DNA from: an uncultured Paracoccaceae bacterium
Lineage (GTDB): Bacteria > Pseudomonadota > Alphaproteobacteria > Rhodobacterales > Rhodobacteraceae
DNA: 64,000 nt
Reading direction: 5' to 3'
Assembly: GCA_947501355.1 (NCBI GenBank)
Contig: CANMVA010000001.1
Span: forward strand, 1,558,001 to 1,622,000
Position 1 is the first letter of the stretch; every line of letters begins with the position of its first letter. This document shows positions 1-12,311 of this stretch, in pieces. Both the position numbers and the translations under genes were made by a program. The notes beneath the pieces are model-generated. The model was not told the DNA's origin and searched no databases. It worked only from the letters and a program-made list of their open reading frames with translations.

Positions 1-1117
1 CTTCAGCAGGCTTGAAGCGCGCGTTCATGCGGCGGGCCTGAAAATCCCCGCAGACAGAGACCGAGCTGATTTCGCGATAGGTGTCCTGACCGGGCAGCCA
101 CACCTCGATGTCAAAGGTCTTGCGCGCGCCGAAGCCCATGTCGCCGGTGCACAGCACGACAGTTCGGTAGGGCAGGCCCAGCTTTTCAAGGATCGCCTCG
201 GCGCAGGTGGTCATGCGGGCGTGCTCGTCCAGCGAGTGGTCCGGATGGGTCACGCTGATCATCTCAACCTTCTCGAACTGGTGTTGGCGGAGCATGCCGG
301 ACGTGTCACGCCCTGCGCTGCCTGCTTCCGAGCGGAAGCACAGCGAATGGGCCGTGTAGCGGCGGGGCAGAGTGGCCTCCTCCACCGTTTCGCCATGCAC
401 CAAATTGGTGAGCGAGACCTCGGAGGTGGGGATCAGCCACCAGCCCTCGCGGGTCAGGTAGCTATCCTCGCCGAACTTGGGCAACTGCCCGGTGCCATAC
501 ATCATCTCTTCGCGCACCAGCACGGGCGCGTTCGTTTCGGTCAGACCATGTTCGTCCACATGGGTGTCGATCATGAATTGCGCCAGCGCGCGGTGCAGGC
601 GGGCAACGGCACCGGACAACACCACAAAGCGCGAGCCCGATAATTTTGCAGCCGTTTCGAAATCCATGCCGGTCTGCACGGCGGGCAATTCGTAATGTTC
701 CACCGGCTTGAAATCAAAGCTGCGCGGATCGCCCCAGCGCTTGATCTCGACATTGTCATCTTCATCCGCGCCGTCTGGCACATCCTCCAGCGGCAGGTTC
801 GGCAGACCCATCAGCAGATCGGTCAGCTTGGCGTCCTCCGCCTTCGCCTCGTCATTCAGACGTGCGACTTCGGCCTTCTTTTCTGCCACCAGCGCGCGCA
901 GACGCTCAAACTCCGCCTCATCTCCGCGCCCCTTGGCAGCGCCAACCTCCTTGGAGGCCTTGTTCTGCTCGGCCTGAGCGGTCTCGGCTGCCAAAATCTT
1001 GGCCCGGCGCGCCTCATCCAGCGCCAAAATCTCGGACGACACCGACCCAGCCCCGACCCGAGAGATTGCGGCATCGAATGCTGCGGGGTTTTCGCGGATG
1101 GCACGAATATCATGCAT
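1..1117 (-). CDS. serS: Seryl-tRNA synthetase (partial, C-terminus beyond window)
   Basis: Charges tRNA-Ser (and tRNA-Sec where present) with serine in the cytoplasm. The reverse strand reads from ATG at 1117 as [18 protein letters not shown], the typical start of bacterial SerRS, followed by the long coiled-coil tRNA-binding arm (roughly residues 30-100, rich in Ala, Glu and Lys). The class II catalytic core follows, with the TSEVSLTNL stretch and motif 2 ([16 protein letters not shown], then [11 protein letters not shown]). About 372 codons are present against about 430 in the family, so the missing part is only the end of the catalytic domain including motif 3. The gene is divergent from yajC, with about 170 bp between them. 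Identification is secure. Confidence 0.96.
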   Translation of the reverse strand, partial: MHDIRAIRENPAAFDAAISRVGAGSVSSEILALDEARRAKILAAETAQAEQNKASKEVGAAKGRGDEAEFERLRALVAEKKAEVARLNDEAKAEDAKLTDLLMGLPNLPLEDVPDGADEDDNVEIKRWGDPRSFDFKPVEHYELPAVQTGMDFETAAKLSGSRFVVLSGAVARLHRALAQFMIDTHVDEHGLTETNAPVLVREEMMYGTGQLPKFGEDSYLTREGWWLIPTSEVSLTNLVHGETVEEATLPRRYTAHSLCFRSEAGSAGRDTSGMLRQHQFEKVEMISVTHPDHSLDEHARMTTCAEAILEKLGLPYRTVVLCTGDMGFGARKTFDIEVWLPGQDTYREISSVSVCGDFQARRMNARFKPAE

Positions 1118-1285
1118 GGTCTCAGTCCTTGGTTGATGTCATCTGTCTGGCCCCCATATGCCCTAGTGCTGCGGGGTTTTGAACCGCGAAATAACGCGCG
1201 AGGGTGCATTGCAAGTCGCAAGGCCCGCCGCTAGGGTGCGCCGACTTTCACGGGCGTGGCCCGACAACACGAAAAAGAGGTCCTG

Positions 1286-1573
1286 ATGGAAGGCAACGCA
1301 TTCGCCCAGTTTATCCCCCTGATCCTGATTTTTGCGATCATGTATTTCCTGCTGATCCGTCCGCAGCAAAAAAAGGTCAAAGAGCATCAGGCGATGGTGG
1401 CCGCTCTGCGCCGTGGGGACCAGATCGTCACGCAAGGCGGGCTGATCGGCAAGGTCGTCAAGGTCAAGGAAGACAACGAGCTTGAGGTCGAGCTGACCGA
1501 TGGCGTGAAGGTGCGCGTGGTGCAATCGACCGTGGCGCAGGTCCTGTCGAAGACCGAACCGGCCAAGTCCTGA
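1286..1573 (+). CDS. yajC: Preprotein translocase subunit YajC
   Basis: Small inner-membrane partner of SecDF in the Sec translocon. The 95-residue protein has one N-terminal transmembrane helix (about residues 9-24, PLILIFAIMYFLLIRP), then the family hallmark RPQQKKVKEH and a small cytoplasmic beta domain containing GDQIVTQGGLIGKV. An in-frame codon at 1256 would add ten residues, but ATG 1286 has a Shine-Dalgarno sequence (GAGG) just upstream and matches the family start. secD and secF follow directly, forming the usual yajC-secD-secF operon. Confidence 0.95.
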   Translation: MEGNAFAQFIPLILIFAIMYFLLIRPQQKKVKEHQAMVAALRRGDQIVTQGGLIGKVVKVKEDNELEVELTDGVKVRVVQSTVAQVLSKTEPAKS

Positions 1574-1605
1574 TTTCCTGAATTAACCGCCTGAGGGGGC
1601 CGGTC

Positions 1606-3267
1606 ATGCTGCAAATCGAAGGCTGGAAGCGCCTCACGATCTGGTTTTTTGTCGCCGTTGGCTTGCTGTTGGCGCTGCCCAACGGCTTCTACACGCGGGT
1701 CGAGCAGCACAATGATGCGGTGGCCGAGATGGAGCTGGGCTTTGACAGCCCGGAACTGCAGGCGCAGGTCGCGCAGTGGCCCACATGGATGCCGTCCTCT
1801 CTGGTCAATCTTGGGCTTGATCTGCGCGGTGGTGCGCATCTTCTGGCCGAGGTCGAGACCGACGCCGTCTATGCCCAGCGGATGGAAGGGCTCTGGCCCG
1901 AGGTGCGCGATGTTTTGCGACCCGAGCGCGCGACAGTCGGCGCGATCCGCCTGCAGGACGGCGCGCCCGATGAGCTTCGCGTCGCGATAGGGGACCCATC
2001 GGGCATGGCGCGCGCGATTGAGGTCGTGCGGGCCATCGCCCGTCCGATTGTGACGCTGACCGGCGTCGGTGCGACCGATATCGAGGTCCGCGCCGAGGGC
2101 AACCAGCTTGTGATTACCCTGTCCGAAGAAGAGCGTATTGCGACGGACGAGCGCACCTTGCAGCAATCGCTGGAGATTATTCGCCGCCGGGTGGACGAGG
2201 CCGGCACGCGGGAGCCGACGATCCAGCGGCAAGGCTCGGACCGGATTTTGATTCAGGTGCCGGGCATTGGCTCCGCGCAGGAGCTGAAGGATATTATCGG
2301 CACGACCGCGCAGCTGTCGTTTCAGCCGGTTGTGCGGGTGACTTCCGACGAGAACGAAGCGCCCGGTGTGGGCAATGAGCTGTCCCCGTCGATTGATGAA
2401 GACGGCATCTTCTACATTCTGGAACGCAATGCGGTCGTCACCGGCGAAGAGCTGGTCGATGCGCAGCCCGAGTTCGACCAGAACGGCGCGCCTGCCGTCG
2501 GTTTCCGGTTCAACCCCACCGGCGCACGGAAATTCGGCCAATATACCGCTGAAAATGTCGGTGCGCTGTTTGCCATCGTTCTGGATGACGAGGTGATCTC
2601 GGCCCCGCGCATCAACGAGGCGATCCCTGGCGGCTCCGGTATCATCACCGGCAATTTCAGCCTTGAGGAAAGCACCTCACTTGCGGTGTTGCTGCGCGCG
2701 GGTGCCTTGCCCGCGCCGCTGGAATTTCTGGAAGAACGCACCATCGGTCCGGAATTGGGCCAGGACAGCATCGACGCGGGCCGGATCGCCTGTATCGTCG
2801 CTTTCGCGGCGGTGCTGGTCTTCATGGGCCTCAGCTACGGGTTCTTCGGCCTGATCGCCAATATCGCGCTGATCGTGAACGTGGCGCTGATCTTCGGCTT
2901 GCTGTCGCTGATTGGAGCGACGCTCACCCTGCCGGGTATCGCGGGCATCGTGCTGACCATCGGTATGGCGGTGGACGCCAACGTGCTGGTGTTCGAGCGG
3001 ATACGCGAGGAACTCAAGACCGCAAAAGGCCCCGCGCGCGCGATCGAGCTGGGCTATGAAAAAGCGCTCAGTGCGATCATCGACGCCAATATCACCACAT
3101 TCATCACCGCTGTGATCCTCTTCGTCATGGGCTCCGGTCCCGTCCGCGGATTTGCGATCACGCTTGGCCTTGGCATCCTCACCTCCGTCTTCACCGCGAT
3201 CTTCGTGACGCGCCTGATTATCGTGATGTGGTTCGAACGCCGCCGCCCCAAACAGATCGAGGTATAG
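1606..3267 (+). CDS. secD: Protein translocase subunit SecD
   Basis: Inner-membrane component that uses the proton motive force to help pull secretory proteins through SecYEG. The protein has 553 residues: an N-terminal transmembrane helix (about 9-24), a periplasmic P1 domain beginning with the conserved NLGLDLRGGAHLL, and a C-terminal block of five transmembrane helices of the RND-like SecDF fold containing GMAVDANVLVFERIREE. A GAGGGGG Shine-Dalgarno lies nine bases before the ATG. It lies 32 bp after yajC and only 3 bp before secF, so co-translation is likely. Confidence 0.97.
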   Translation: MLQIEGWKRLTIWFFVAVGLLLALPNGFYTRVEQHNDAVAEMELGFDSPELQAQVAQWPTWMPSSLVNLGLDLRGGAHLLAEVETDAVYAQRMEGLWPEVRDVLRPERATVGAIRLQDGAPDELRVAIGDPSGMARAIEVVRAIARPIVTLTGVGATDIEVRAEGNQLVITLSEEERIATDERTLQQSLEIIRRRVDEAGTREPTIQRQGSDRILIQVPGIGSAQELKDIIGTTAQLSFQPVVRVTSDENEAPGVGNELSPSIDEDGIFYILERNAVVTGEELVDAQPEFDQNGAPAVGFRFNPTGARKFGQYTAENVGALFAIVLDDEVISAPRINEAIPGGSGIITGNFSLEESTSLAVLLRAGALPAPLEFLEERTIGPELGQDSIDAGRIACIVAFAAVLVFMGLSYGFFGLIANIALIVNVALIFGLLSLIGATLTLPGIAGIVLTIGMAVDANVLVFERIREELKTAKGPARAIELGYEKALSAIIDANITTFITAVILFVMGSGPVRGFAITLGLGILTSVFTAIFVTRLIIVMWFERRRPKQIEV

Positions 3268-3270
3268 GCC

Positions 3271-4239
3271 ATGCGGTTGCGACTGGTTCCCAAGCAAACA
3301 AGCTGGGATTTCTTCTCTAAAGCCAAGCTGACGCTGGGCATTTCGGGCTTTCTGATGGTGCTGGCTTTGGTCAGCTTCGTCATCCAAGGCCTGAACTACG
3401 GCATCGACTTCCGGGGCGGCACAACGATCCGCACCGAAAGCCCGCAGCCCGTAGTCGTCGCCGACTACCGCGCCGCGATGGAGGCGCTGGAGCTGGGCGA
3501 CGTGTCGATCACCGAAGTCTTCGATCCGTCCTTTGGCCCGGACGAAAACGTCGCCATGGTGCGCATTCAGGCGCAAGACGGCGAAGAGGCCGTGACGAAC
3601 GAGACGATCCAGCGCGTAGAAGAAGCGCTTCTGGCGCTGGACCCGCAGATGACCTTCCCATCGGTGGAATCTGTTGGCCCGAAGGTTTCGGGCGAGCTGA
3701 TCCAGACCGCGATTATCGCGGTCGTTTTGGCCATTGCCGCAGTGCTCGTCTATATCTGGCTGCGCTTTGAATGGCAGTTCGCTTTGGGCGCGGTGGCCGC
3801 CTTGGTGCATGACGTAGTGCTGACCATCGGCATCTTTTCCGAGCTACAGATCAGGTTTGATCTGGCGATCATTGCCGCATTGCTGACGATTGTGGGCTAT
3901 TCGCTGAACGACACGGTGGTGGTCTTCGACCGCGTCCGCGAGAACCTGCGCAAATACAAGAAACGCGACCTGAAAGAGGTGCTGAACCTGTCGATCAACG
4001 AAACGCTCAGCCGGACCGTTATGACCTCCGTCACGACGCTTTTGGCGCTGATCTCACTCTTTGTGCTGGGCGGCGACGTGATCCGTGGCTTTGTCTTCGC
4101 GATGATCTGGGGTGTGATCGTCGGCACCTATTCGTCAGTCTTTGTGGCCTCGGCCATTCTGCTGGTGCTGGGCGTCAAACGCGATTGGTCCAAACCCGAC
4201 AACACCGCCGGAAACCAGTTCGGCGCGGTTGATCCCTAG
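3271..4239 (+). CDS. secF: Protein translocase subunit SecF
   Basis: Partner of SecD in the membrane. The 322-residue protein has an N-terminal transmembrane helix, the SecF signature GIDFRGGTTIRT near residue 45, a short periplasmic domain and five C-terminal transmembrane helices with the conserved SLNDTVVVFDRVREN. Length and motif order match the family. The gene starts 3 bp after the secD stop, and a small Mth938-like gene starts 23 bp after its end, apparently in the same operon. Confidence 0.97.
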   Translation: MRLRLVPKQTSWDFFSKAKLTLGISGFLMVLALVSFVIQGLNYGIDFRGGTTIRTESPQPVVVADYRAAMEALELGDVSITEVFDPSFGPDENVAMVRIQAQDGEEAVTNETIQRVEEALLALDPQMTFPSVESVGPKVSGELIQTAIIAVVLAIAAVLVYIWLRFEWQFALGAVAALVHDVVLTIGIFSELQIRFDLAIIAALLTIVGYSLNDTVVVFDRVRENLRKYKKRDLKEVLNLSINETLSRTVMTSVTTLLALISLFVLGGDVIRGFVFAMIWGVIVGTYSSVFVASAILLVLGVKRDWSKPDNTAGNQFGAVDP

Positions 4240-4262
4240 GCCAGAACGCCTACCTTCCGGCC

Positions 4263-4616
4263 ATGCGCTTGAACGAAGTCACATACTCCAACGCCAAGCC
4301 CGTCGAAGGCTACGGCCCCGGTTTCTTCCGCATCGGCGGGCAGGTGCATGACGGTGCGCTTCTGGTCCTGCCCCAGCGCCAGATGACCTGGGAGGGCTAT
4401 GCCGATACCGCTCCGATCCTCGCCGCAAGGAACGAGATTGACGTGCTGTTTGTAGGTACCGGTGCCGAGATCGCGCATATCCCGTCCGACTTGCGCAACA
4501 GCCTTGAAGAGGCCGGGATCGGTGTCGAAGTGATGAACTCACCCTCCGCCTGCCGGACCTATAACGTGCTTTTGTCCGAAGGGCGGCGCATCGCGCTGGC
4601 GGTCCTCCCGGTCTGA
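4263..4616 (+). CDS. Mth938-like domain-containing protein
   Basis: A 117-residue cytoplasmic protein of the Mth938/DUF498 family (related to the mitochondrial complex I assembly factor NDUFAF3). Family features visible are the early Y-G-P-G-F-F-R turn, the LLVLPQR strand, the DVLFVGTG loop and the C-terminal MNSPSACRTYNVLLSEGRRIALAVLPV-type ending, with its A-C-R-T-YN motif. Its biochemical role in bacteria is unknown. In alphaproteobacteria the gene often follows secF, as here, and may be co-transcribed with it. Assignment to the family is firm; no function is inferred. Confidence 0.88.
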   Translation: MRLNEVTYSNAKPVEGYGPGFFRIGGQVHDGALLVLPQRQMTWEGYADTAPILAARNEIDVLFVGTGAEIAHIPSDLRNSLEEAGIGVEVMNSPSACRTYNVLLSEGRRIALAVLPV

Positions 4617-4639
4617 GCGTTCCAATTTAGGTATTTGAC

Positions 4640-4695
4640 GACAAAAGAAGACGCAGCGGATTTGATTAAAATGCGCATCACCCGCTTCTTTTGTC
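4640..4695. repeat. 11-bp inverted repeat with long loop between the secF operon and ccmA
   Basis: GACAAAAGAAG (4640-4650) is repeated exactly in inverted form as CTTCTTTTGTC (4685-4695), separated by 34 bases. It could form a hairpin that ends the secF-operon transcript, although the T-run lies inside the 3' arm. The 3' arm also belongs to a short motif seen at several other gene ends in this window. Confidence 0.5.
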
Positions 4696-4770
4696 CAAAA
4701 ATCCCCAATGCCACGGTCTGTCCCTAAGACGCCGCTTTGCCTTGGCGCGCAGACCCGCTAGAGATTTCCC

Positions 4771-5385
4771 ATGGAATTGCAGGTGCTTGCTCTTGATGTC
4801 GCCCGTGGGGGTGTGCCGATCCTCGAAGGGGTCAGTTTCACGCTGGCCGCGGGCCATGTGCTGGTGCTGCGCGGCCCGAACGGGATCGGCAAGACGACGC
4901 TTCTGCGCACCATCGCGGGGCTGCAGCCTGCGGTTTCGGGAACCGTGTCACTGGACCCCGAAGCCGTAGCCTATGCCGCCCATGCGGATGGCTTGAAGGC
5001 AACGCTCACCGTGCGCGAAAACCTCGTCTTCTGGGCGCAGGTTTACGGCATGTCCGACATTGGCCCGGCGCTGGAGGCGTTCGCCCTGCAACCGCTCATT
5101 GACCGCCCCGCGCAGAACCTGTCTGCGGGGCAGAAACGCCGCCTTGGTCTTGCCCGTTTGCTTGTCACCGGACGGCCCCTTTGGGTACTTGATGAGCCGA
5201 CTGTGTCGCTAGACAGCTCTGCCGTTGCGATGTTTGCCGCCGCCGTGCGCGCCCATTGTGCGGCGGGGGGAAGTGCATTGATTGCGACCCATATTGATTT
5301 TGGGCTCGACAGCGAGATGCTTGATCTCGCGCCGTTCAAAGCGACTGCCCCGGCGCAGGACGGCTTTGACGAGGCCTTCCTGTGA
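4771..5385 (+). CDS. ccmA: Haem exporter ATP-binding protein CcmA (HelA)
   Basis: ATPase of the CcmABCD complex, which moves haem to the periplasmic chaperone CcmE for cytochrome c maturation. The 204-residue ABC protein shows Walker [10 protein letters not shown] (about residues 35-43), the signature LSAGQKRR and Walker [10 protein letters not shown] followed by an H-loop in ATHID. It starts a tight cluster ccmA-ccmB-ccmC-ccmD-ccmG, the order described as helABC-orf52-helX in Rhodobacter capsulatus. ccmE, ccmF and ccmH are not in this window. Confidence 0.95.
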   Translation: MELQVLALDVARGGVPILEGVSFTLAAGHVLVLRGPNGIGKTTLLRTIAGLQPAVSGTVSLDPEAVAYAAHADGLKATLTVRENLVFWAQVYGMSDIGPALEAFALQPLIDRPAQNLSAGQKRRLGLARLLVTGRPLWVLDEPTVSLDSSAVAMFAAAVRAHCAAGGSALIATHIDFGLDSEMLDLAPFKATAPAQDGFDEAFL

Positions 5386-6038
5386 TCGCGCTGCTGATCC
5401 GCGATCTGCGTCTCGCCATCCGCACGGGGGGCGGCTTTGGCCTTGGTCTTGCGTTCTTTCTGATCATCGCGGTGCTGGTGCCCTTTGGCGTCGGGCCAGA
5501 CAGCGCCATCCTGGGGCGCATCGCGCCTGGCATCCTGTGGGTGGGCGCGCTCTTGTCCTGCCTGCTCTCCCTCGACCGCATTTTCGCCCTGGATTTCGAG
5601 GACGGTTCGCTGGACTTGCTGGCCACGGCCCCGATCCCGCTGGAAGGGCTGGTGGGGGTCAAGGCAATCTCGCACTGGCTGACCACGGGCTTGCCGCTGA
5701 CGCTGGCGGCCCCGGTCCTTGGGCTGCTCTTGAGCCTGCCGGAGGAGGCTTACCTCTGGCTCATCGCCTCGCTTCTGATCGGCACCCCGGCACTGTCCTT
5801 TATCGGAGCCTTCGGCGCATCGCTCACAGTCGGCATCAAACGCGGTGGCTTGCTGCTGTCGCTCCTTGTCCTGCCGCTTTATGTCCCGACGCTGATTTTC
5901 GGGGCCGAGACGATCCGGCGCGGGGCAGAGGGTCTGTCCACCACGACACCGCTGATCATGCTGGGGGCCATCACCTTGGGAACGCTCGCGGTTCTGCCTT
6001 TCGCAGCGGCTGCGGCAATCCGCGTCAACCTTCGCTGA
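5382..6038 (+). CDS. ccmB: Haem exporter membrane protein CcmB (HelB)
   Basis: Membrane subunit that works with the CcmA ATPase. The 218-residue protein is almost wholly hydrophobic, with about six transmembrane segments, and begins [14 protein letters not shown] and carries the family stretch [16 protein letters not shown]. Translation starts at GTG 5382, which overlaps the ccmA stop (GTGA), indicating translational coupling. ccmC begins 54 bp downstream. Confidence 0.95.
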   Translation: MIALLIRDLRLAIRTGGGFGLGLAFFLIIAVLVPFGVGPDSAILGRIAPGILWVGALLSCLLSLDRIFALDFEDGSLDLLATAPIPLEGLVGVKAISHWLTTGLPLTLAAPVLGLLLSLPEEAYLWLIASLLIGTPALSFIGAFGASLTVGIKRGGLLLSLLVLPLYVPTLIFGAETIRRGAEGLSTTTPLIMLGAITLGTLAVLPFAAAAAIRVNLR

Positions 6039-6092
6039 ATTGTGTCCGCTATGCTCATTGCCACGACCGACGCCGGAGCCTAAATACGCCTC

Positions 6093-6821
6093 ATGTCATT
6101 CTGGGAATATGCCAATCCAAAGCGCTTCATGGCGCTCTCCAGCGCCGCTTTGCCGTGGTTGACGGGGCTCACCGCGCTTGTTCTGGGCGTGGGCCTGATC
6201 TGGGGGTTTTTCTTCACACCCGATGACTTCCGCCAAGGCTCCACCGTAAAGATCATCTACATCCACGTTCCGTCCGCCTTCATCGCGATCAACGCGTGGC
6301 TGATGATGCTGGTGACCTCGCTCGTCTGGCTGATCCGACGGCACCATGTGTCGGTTCTGGCGGCCCGCGCAGCGGCCCCGATTGGCTTGGCCATGACCGC
6401 CATCGGTCTGATCACCGGGGCGGTCTGGGGCCAGCCGATGTGGGGAACGTGGTGGGAATGGGATCCGCGCCTGACGTCGTTCCTGATCCTCGGTCTTTTC
6501 TATCTGGGCTATATCGCGCTCTGGGAGGCGATTGATGACGCAGACACAGCGGCCGATCTGACAAGCGTCCTGTGTATTGTTGGCTCGGTTTTTGCGGTGT
6601 TGTCGCGCTATGCGATCCTTTTTTGGAACCAGGGGCTGCATCAGGGCGCATCGCTCTCGATGGACCGCGAAGAGAATGTCCATGACGTTTTTGCCTACCC
6701 GCTCTGGACGTGCATTATCGGGTTTGTTCTGCTGTTCATCACGCTTGTGCTGCTGCGCACGCGCACCGAAATTCGCGCGCGCCGGGTGAAGGCACTGATC
6801 TCACGGGAGCGGATGGCGTAA
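6093..6821 (+). CDS. ccmC: Haem exporter protein CcmC (HelC)
   Basis: Integral membrane protein of the haem-handling family; it presents haem to CcmE on the periplasmic side. The 242-residue protein has six predicted transmembrane segments, the tryptophan-rich haem-binding motif WGTWWEWDPRLTS in a periplasmic loop, and a conserved His in YIHVPSAF. The length is typical. Its TAA stop overlaps the ccmD ATG (TAATG). Confidence 0.96.
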   Translation: MSFWEYANPKRFMALSSAALPWLTGLTALVLGVGLIWGFFFTPDDFRQGSTVKIIYIHVPSAFIAINAWLMMLVTSLVWLIRRHHVSVLAARAAAPIGLAMTAIGLITGAVWGQPMWGTWWEWDPRLTSFLILGLFYLGYIALWEAIDDADTAADLTSVLCIVGSVFAVLSRYAILFWNQGLHQGASLSMDREENVHDVFAYPLWTCIIGFVLLFITLVLLRTRTEIRARRVKALISRERMA

Positions 6822-6973
6822 TGCCCGATCTTGGAACATATGCGGTGCCGGTCTTGTCGGCATACGGCGCAACCATTGCGATCATCGCGTTGCTGGTCTG
6901 GGCCAGCTGGCGGCGCGGGCGCAAAGTGCGTGCAGAGCTGCACGCCTTGGAAGGACGGCGCAAGGATGCCTAG
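6821..6973 (+). CDS. ccmD: Haem exporter protein CcmD
   Basis: A 50-residue membrane protein that stabilises CcmC-CcmE and helps release holo-CcmE. One transmembrane helix (about residues 8-28, VLSAYGATIAIIALLVWASW) is followed by a basic, alpha-helical cytoplasmic tail (RRGRKVRAELHALEGRRK), which is the standard CcmD plan. It corresponds to orf52 of the R. capsulatus hel locus. The start overlaps the ccmC stop, and the stop lies inside the ccmG start region. Confidence 0.9.
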   Translation: MPDLGTYAVPVLSAYGATIAIIALLVWASWRRGRKVRAELHALEGRRKDA

Positions 6974-7505
6974 GATCAACCTTCTCATGGTGGCCCCGCC
7001 TGCGATTTTCTTCGGGTTGGCGGCGCTTTTCTATATCGGGATGCAGCGCGAGGACCCCAACGCGCTCCGCTCGGCCCGCGAAGGGCAACCGGCACCTGCG
7101 GTGGCTTTGACCCAATTGGGGCCAGAGCAACCTTTCACCAATGAGACCCTGCGAGACGGTGACGTGAAGCTGGTCAATTATTGGGCGAGCTGGTGCGCGC
7201 CCTGCCGGGCAGAGCATCCTTTACTGACAGAACTGGCCGACGAAGGCCTGCCGATCTACGGGATCAACTATAAGGATGACCCCGAAAAGGCGTTGGCTTT
7301 TCTGGAGGAGCTGGGTGATCCCTATGCCGGGCTTGGTGCGGATTTCACCGGTCGCACCGCACTGGATTGGGGGCTGTATGGCGTGCCGGAGACCTATGTG
7401 CTGGCGGGCGACGGCACCGTGATGTTGCGCTTTGCAGGACCACTGACCGAAGATGTGATGGCGCGCCGGATCCGCCCGGCTTTGGAGGCTGCGGCAAACC
7501 GCTGA
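6966..7505 (+). CDS. ccmG: Thiol:disulfide interchange protein CcmG/DsbE (HelX)
   Basis: Membrane-anchored periplasmic thioredoxin that reduces apocytochrome c cysteines before haem attachment. The 179-residue protein has an N-terminal anchor helix (about residues 7-25) and a thioredoxin fold with active site WCAPC (Cys77 and Cys80), the acidic GINYKDD strand and the cis-proline in GVPETYVL. The chosen ATG overlaps the ccmD stop; an upstream in-frame codon at 6831 would only translate the ccmD region in another frame. Confidence 0.95.
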   Translation: MPRINLLMVAPPAIFFGLAALFYIGMQREDPNALRSAREGQPAPAVALTQLGPEQPFTNETLRDGDVKLVNYWASWCAPCRAEHPLLTELADEGLPIYGINYKDDPEKALAFLEELGDPYAGLGADFTGRTALDWGLYGVPETYVLAGDGTVMLRFAGPLTEDVMARRIRPALEAAANR

Positions 7506-7601
7506 TGGCGGGATGTTCGAGTAGTTCCGCAAGGGTGACGTAATAGAAACGCCTGCAATTTTAATCGAATTGTCGGCTTCTTTTGTGTCCAAATACTCAA
7601 A

Positions 7602-7633
7602 GCAAACGCCCCGCCAAAAAGCGGAGCGTTTGC
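7602..7633 (-). terminator. Terminator-like hairpin after acnA
   Basis: GCAAACGC (7602-7609) pairs with GCGTTTGC (7626-7633), and CCGC (7611-7614) with GCGG (7621-7624) inside it, giving a long stem just past the acnA stop on the minus strand. The T-tract after it is weak, so this may act partly as an mRNA-stabilising hairpin. The gap from ccmG to acnA holds nothing else that I recognise apart from the copy of a short repeated motif at 7577-7598. Confidence 0.6.
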
Positions 7634-7651
7634 AGTTTAAAGCACTTGGCG

Positions 7652-10423
<2,772 letters not shown>

Positions 10424-10650
10424 GTTTGGCCTCCCGAATGGCTAGGGTTTCGCTTCATCTTATCTGGCTCGGCTGGCCAGTGCCTTCAAGGGGAAGGCAA
10501 ATCTGTCGAGCGCTTTGTGCATGCGGGTGTATACGACCCGAGCGGCTGCAGCGGGAAAGCCACAGCACACAAACCTCTCGCAAAAGGGTGATTGGTTATT
10601 TCAACGGGACTGATTTACCTCTTATCTCCAAGCCAATTCACCGAGGTTCC

Positions 10651-11343
10651 ATGACACGACTTGCCAGCCTTTTCGCGGCGCTTTGCGTTTTCTTCGCAAC
10701 GTCCGCTGTCGCCAACGATCAACCCGTTGTGGTCGAGCTTTATACCTCCCAAGGCTGCTCCAGCTGTCCGCCCGCCGACAAGCTGCTGCATGAGCTGGCC
10801 GAGATGGATGACGTCATCGCGCTCTCGTTGCATGTGGATTACTGGGATTACCTCGGCTGGAAGGACAAGTTCGCCAGCCCCGCCTTCACCAAGCGCCAGC
10901 ACAATTATGCCCGCGCGCTGGGGGAGACCTCGGTCTACACCCCGCAGATGATTATCGGTGGCACGGATCATGTGGTGGGCTCGCGCCCGATGAAAGTGTC
11001 AAAGCTGATCCAGAAACACGGTGACAAGCCCAAGCAGGTCGATGTCGTTCTGCAACGCAATGGCAGTCAGGTCGTGATCAACGCCGCCAGTGCCAAGCCA
11101 CAGGACATGGTCGTCTATCTGGTGCGCTACAGCCCGCGTGAGACCGTCGATGTGCGCCGCGGTGAGAACCGAGGGCACAAGCTGACCTACGCCAATGTCG
11201 TCACCGACTGGCAGCAGGTTGAGGAATGGGATGGCGCGGCGCCCTTGCGCACCTTTGCCCAAGCCGCAGGCACCGCGCCGGTCGTCGTGATTGTCCAGCG
11301 CAAAGGCTATCGGGACGTTCTGGGAGCCGCCAAGCTGCGCTAA
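10651..11343 (+). CDS. DUF1223 domain-containing secreted thioredoxin-like protein
   Basis: A 230-residue exported protein. The chosen ATG gives a clean signal peptide (MTRLASLFAALCVFFATSAVA, cleavage near residue 21); the open frame extends upstream to 10303 but without the family start. The mature part begins with VVELYTSQGCSSCPPADKLL, a CxxC motif (CSSC) on a thioredoxin-like fold typical of DUF1223, and continues with HVDYWDYLGWKD and YTPQMIIGG. The family's physiological role is not established; the motif suggests periplasmic thiol-disulfide or redox activity. Confidence 0.88.
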   Translation: MTRLASLFAALCVFFATSAVANDQPVVVELYTSQGCSSCPPADKLLHELAEMDDVIALSLHVDYWDYLGWKDKFASPAFTKRQHNYARALGETSVYTPQMIIGGTDHVVGSRPMKVSKLIQKHGDKPKQVDVVLQRNGSQVVINAASAKPQDMVVYLVRYSPRETVDVRRGENRGHKLTYANVVTDWQQVEEWDGAAPLRTFAQAAGTAPVVVIVQRKGYRDVLGAAKLR

Positions 11344-12245
11344 TCCAGAAGCTCAGGGGCGCGCCCGCGCTTGCGGTGGGGTTTCCACCGACGATGAATC
11401 CAGAACCATTGCTCAGGATGGCGCGTGACGCGCGCCTCCAGCGCCTGGGTCGCCTCAAGCATCATCTGTTCAGGATTGGTATGGGCCAGCGGCGCGTCCA
11501 ACTCGACTGCGAAGCTCAGACCATCGGGTTGGCGGATCGCGAAGAACGGGATCAGCAGGGCGTCGTATTTCAGGGCAAGCTCTGCCGCTGAAAGGGCCGT
11601 GGGCGCGTCATGACCCATGAAGGGCAATTTGACCCCATGTTTTTCATAGATATCAAAGAGAAGCACCGCCAGGCCGCCTGATTTCAGGTGCTTGACGAAG
11701 CCGGCCGTTCCACGCCGTCCCTGCTCGAAGACGGGGCCGGACATGTCTTCCATCGTGCGCACGTAATGGGCGTTGAAATAGACATTGGCCATCGCGCGAT
11801 ACAGGCCGCCCACCTTAATGCCCTGATCCAGAAGGGCCCAGCGCAGCGCCTCGTAATTGCCGAAATGCCCGGTGAGAAAAATCACCGGACGCCCGGCTTT
11901 GATTGCCTCATGCATCGCCGCAAGACCGGGGCCGGAGAGGGGGCTTTTGCGGGCCAAAGCGCCGAAACTGGTGTGGGAGTAATTCTCGATCAAGGTGCGG
12001 CCTGCATTGCGGGCCACTTCTTTGGCCAGCGACTCGCGCGCGGCGTCGGGCATGTCGGGCCAGACCATCGCAAGGTTATCCTCGGCGCGGCTCAGATAGC
12101 CCGCGGGTCCCGAAAGGGCTGCCATGATCGCGCCAACGGTGCGCACCCGCGCGCCATGGGGCAGCAGCTTGGTCGCGCCGATCATGCCTTGCAGGGCGGC
12201 ATTGGTCAGCCATGCGACCGGTCCTTTGGAAATGGTAAACGCCAT
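11340..12245 (-). CDS. Lysophospholipid/lipid A acyltransferase (LpxL/HtrB family)
   Basis: Inner-membrane-associated acyltransferase that adds a secondary acyl chain to lipid A or a related lipid. The 301-residue protein carries the catalytic HX4E motif in TGHFGNYEALRW near residue 127, the GGLYR and N-x-x-Y-F segments typical of the LpxL/LpxM family, and a basic C-terminus (IHRRWKPHRKRGR). It overlaps the end of the convergent DUF1223 gene by 4 bp. Which acyl chain and which acceptor cannot be told from the sequence. Confidence 0.9.
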   Translation of the reverse strand: MAFTISKGPVAWLTNAALQGMIGATKLLPHGARVRTVGAIMAALSGPAGYLSRAEDNLAMVWPDMPDAARESLAKEVARNAGRTLIENYSHTSFGALARKSPLSGPGLAAMHEAIKAGRPVIFLTGHFGNYEALRWALLDQGIKVGGLYRAMANVYFNAHYVRTMEDMSGPVFEQGRRGTAGFVKHLKSGGLAVLLFDIYEKHGVKLPFMGHDAPTALSAAELALKYDALLIPFFAIRQPDGLSFAVELDAPLAHTNPEQMMLEATQALEARVTRHPEQWFWIHRRWKPHRKRGRAPELLD

Positions 12246-12311
12246 GCTGCCCGAGAAAATCCGCGTCTTTTGGTTGGATGTCAGATAAGTGCGCCGAGGG
12301 GAGCGTGCAAG

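Noticed and set aside
2677-3810. Long frame antisense to secD/secF
   Set aside because: His/Asp/Gln-rich composition is typical of a GC-rich shadow frame; secD and secF motifs are complete on the other strand.
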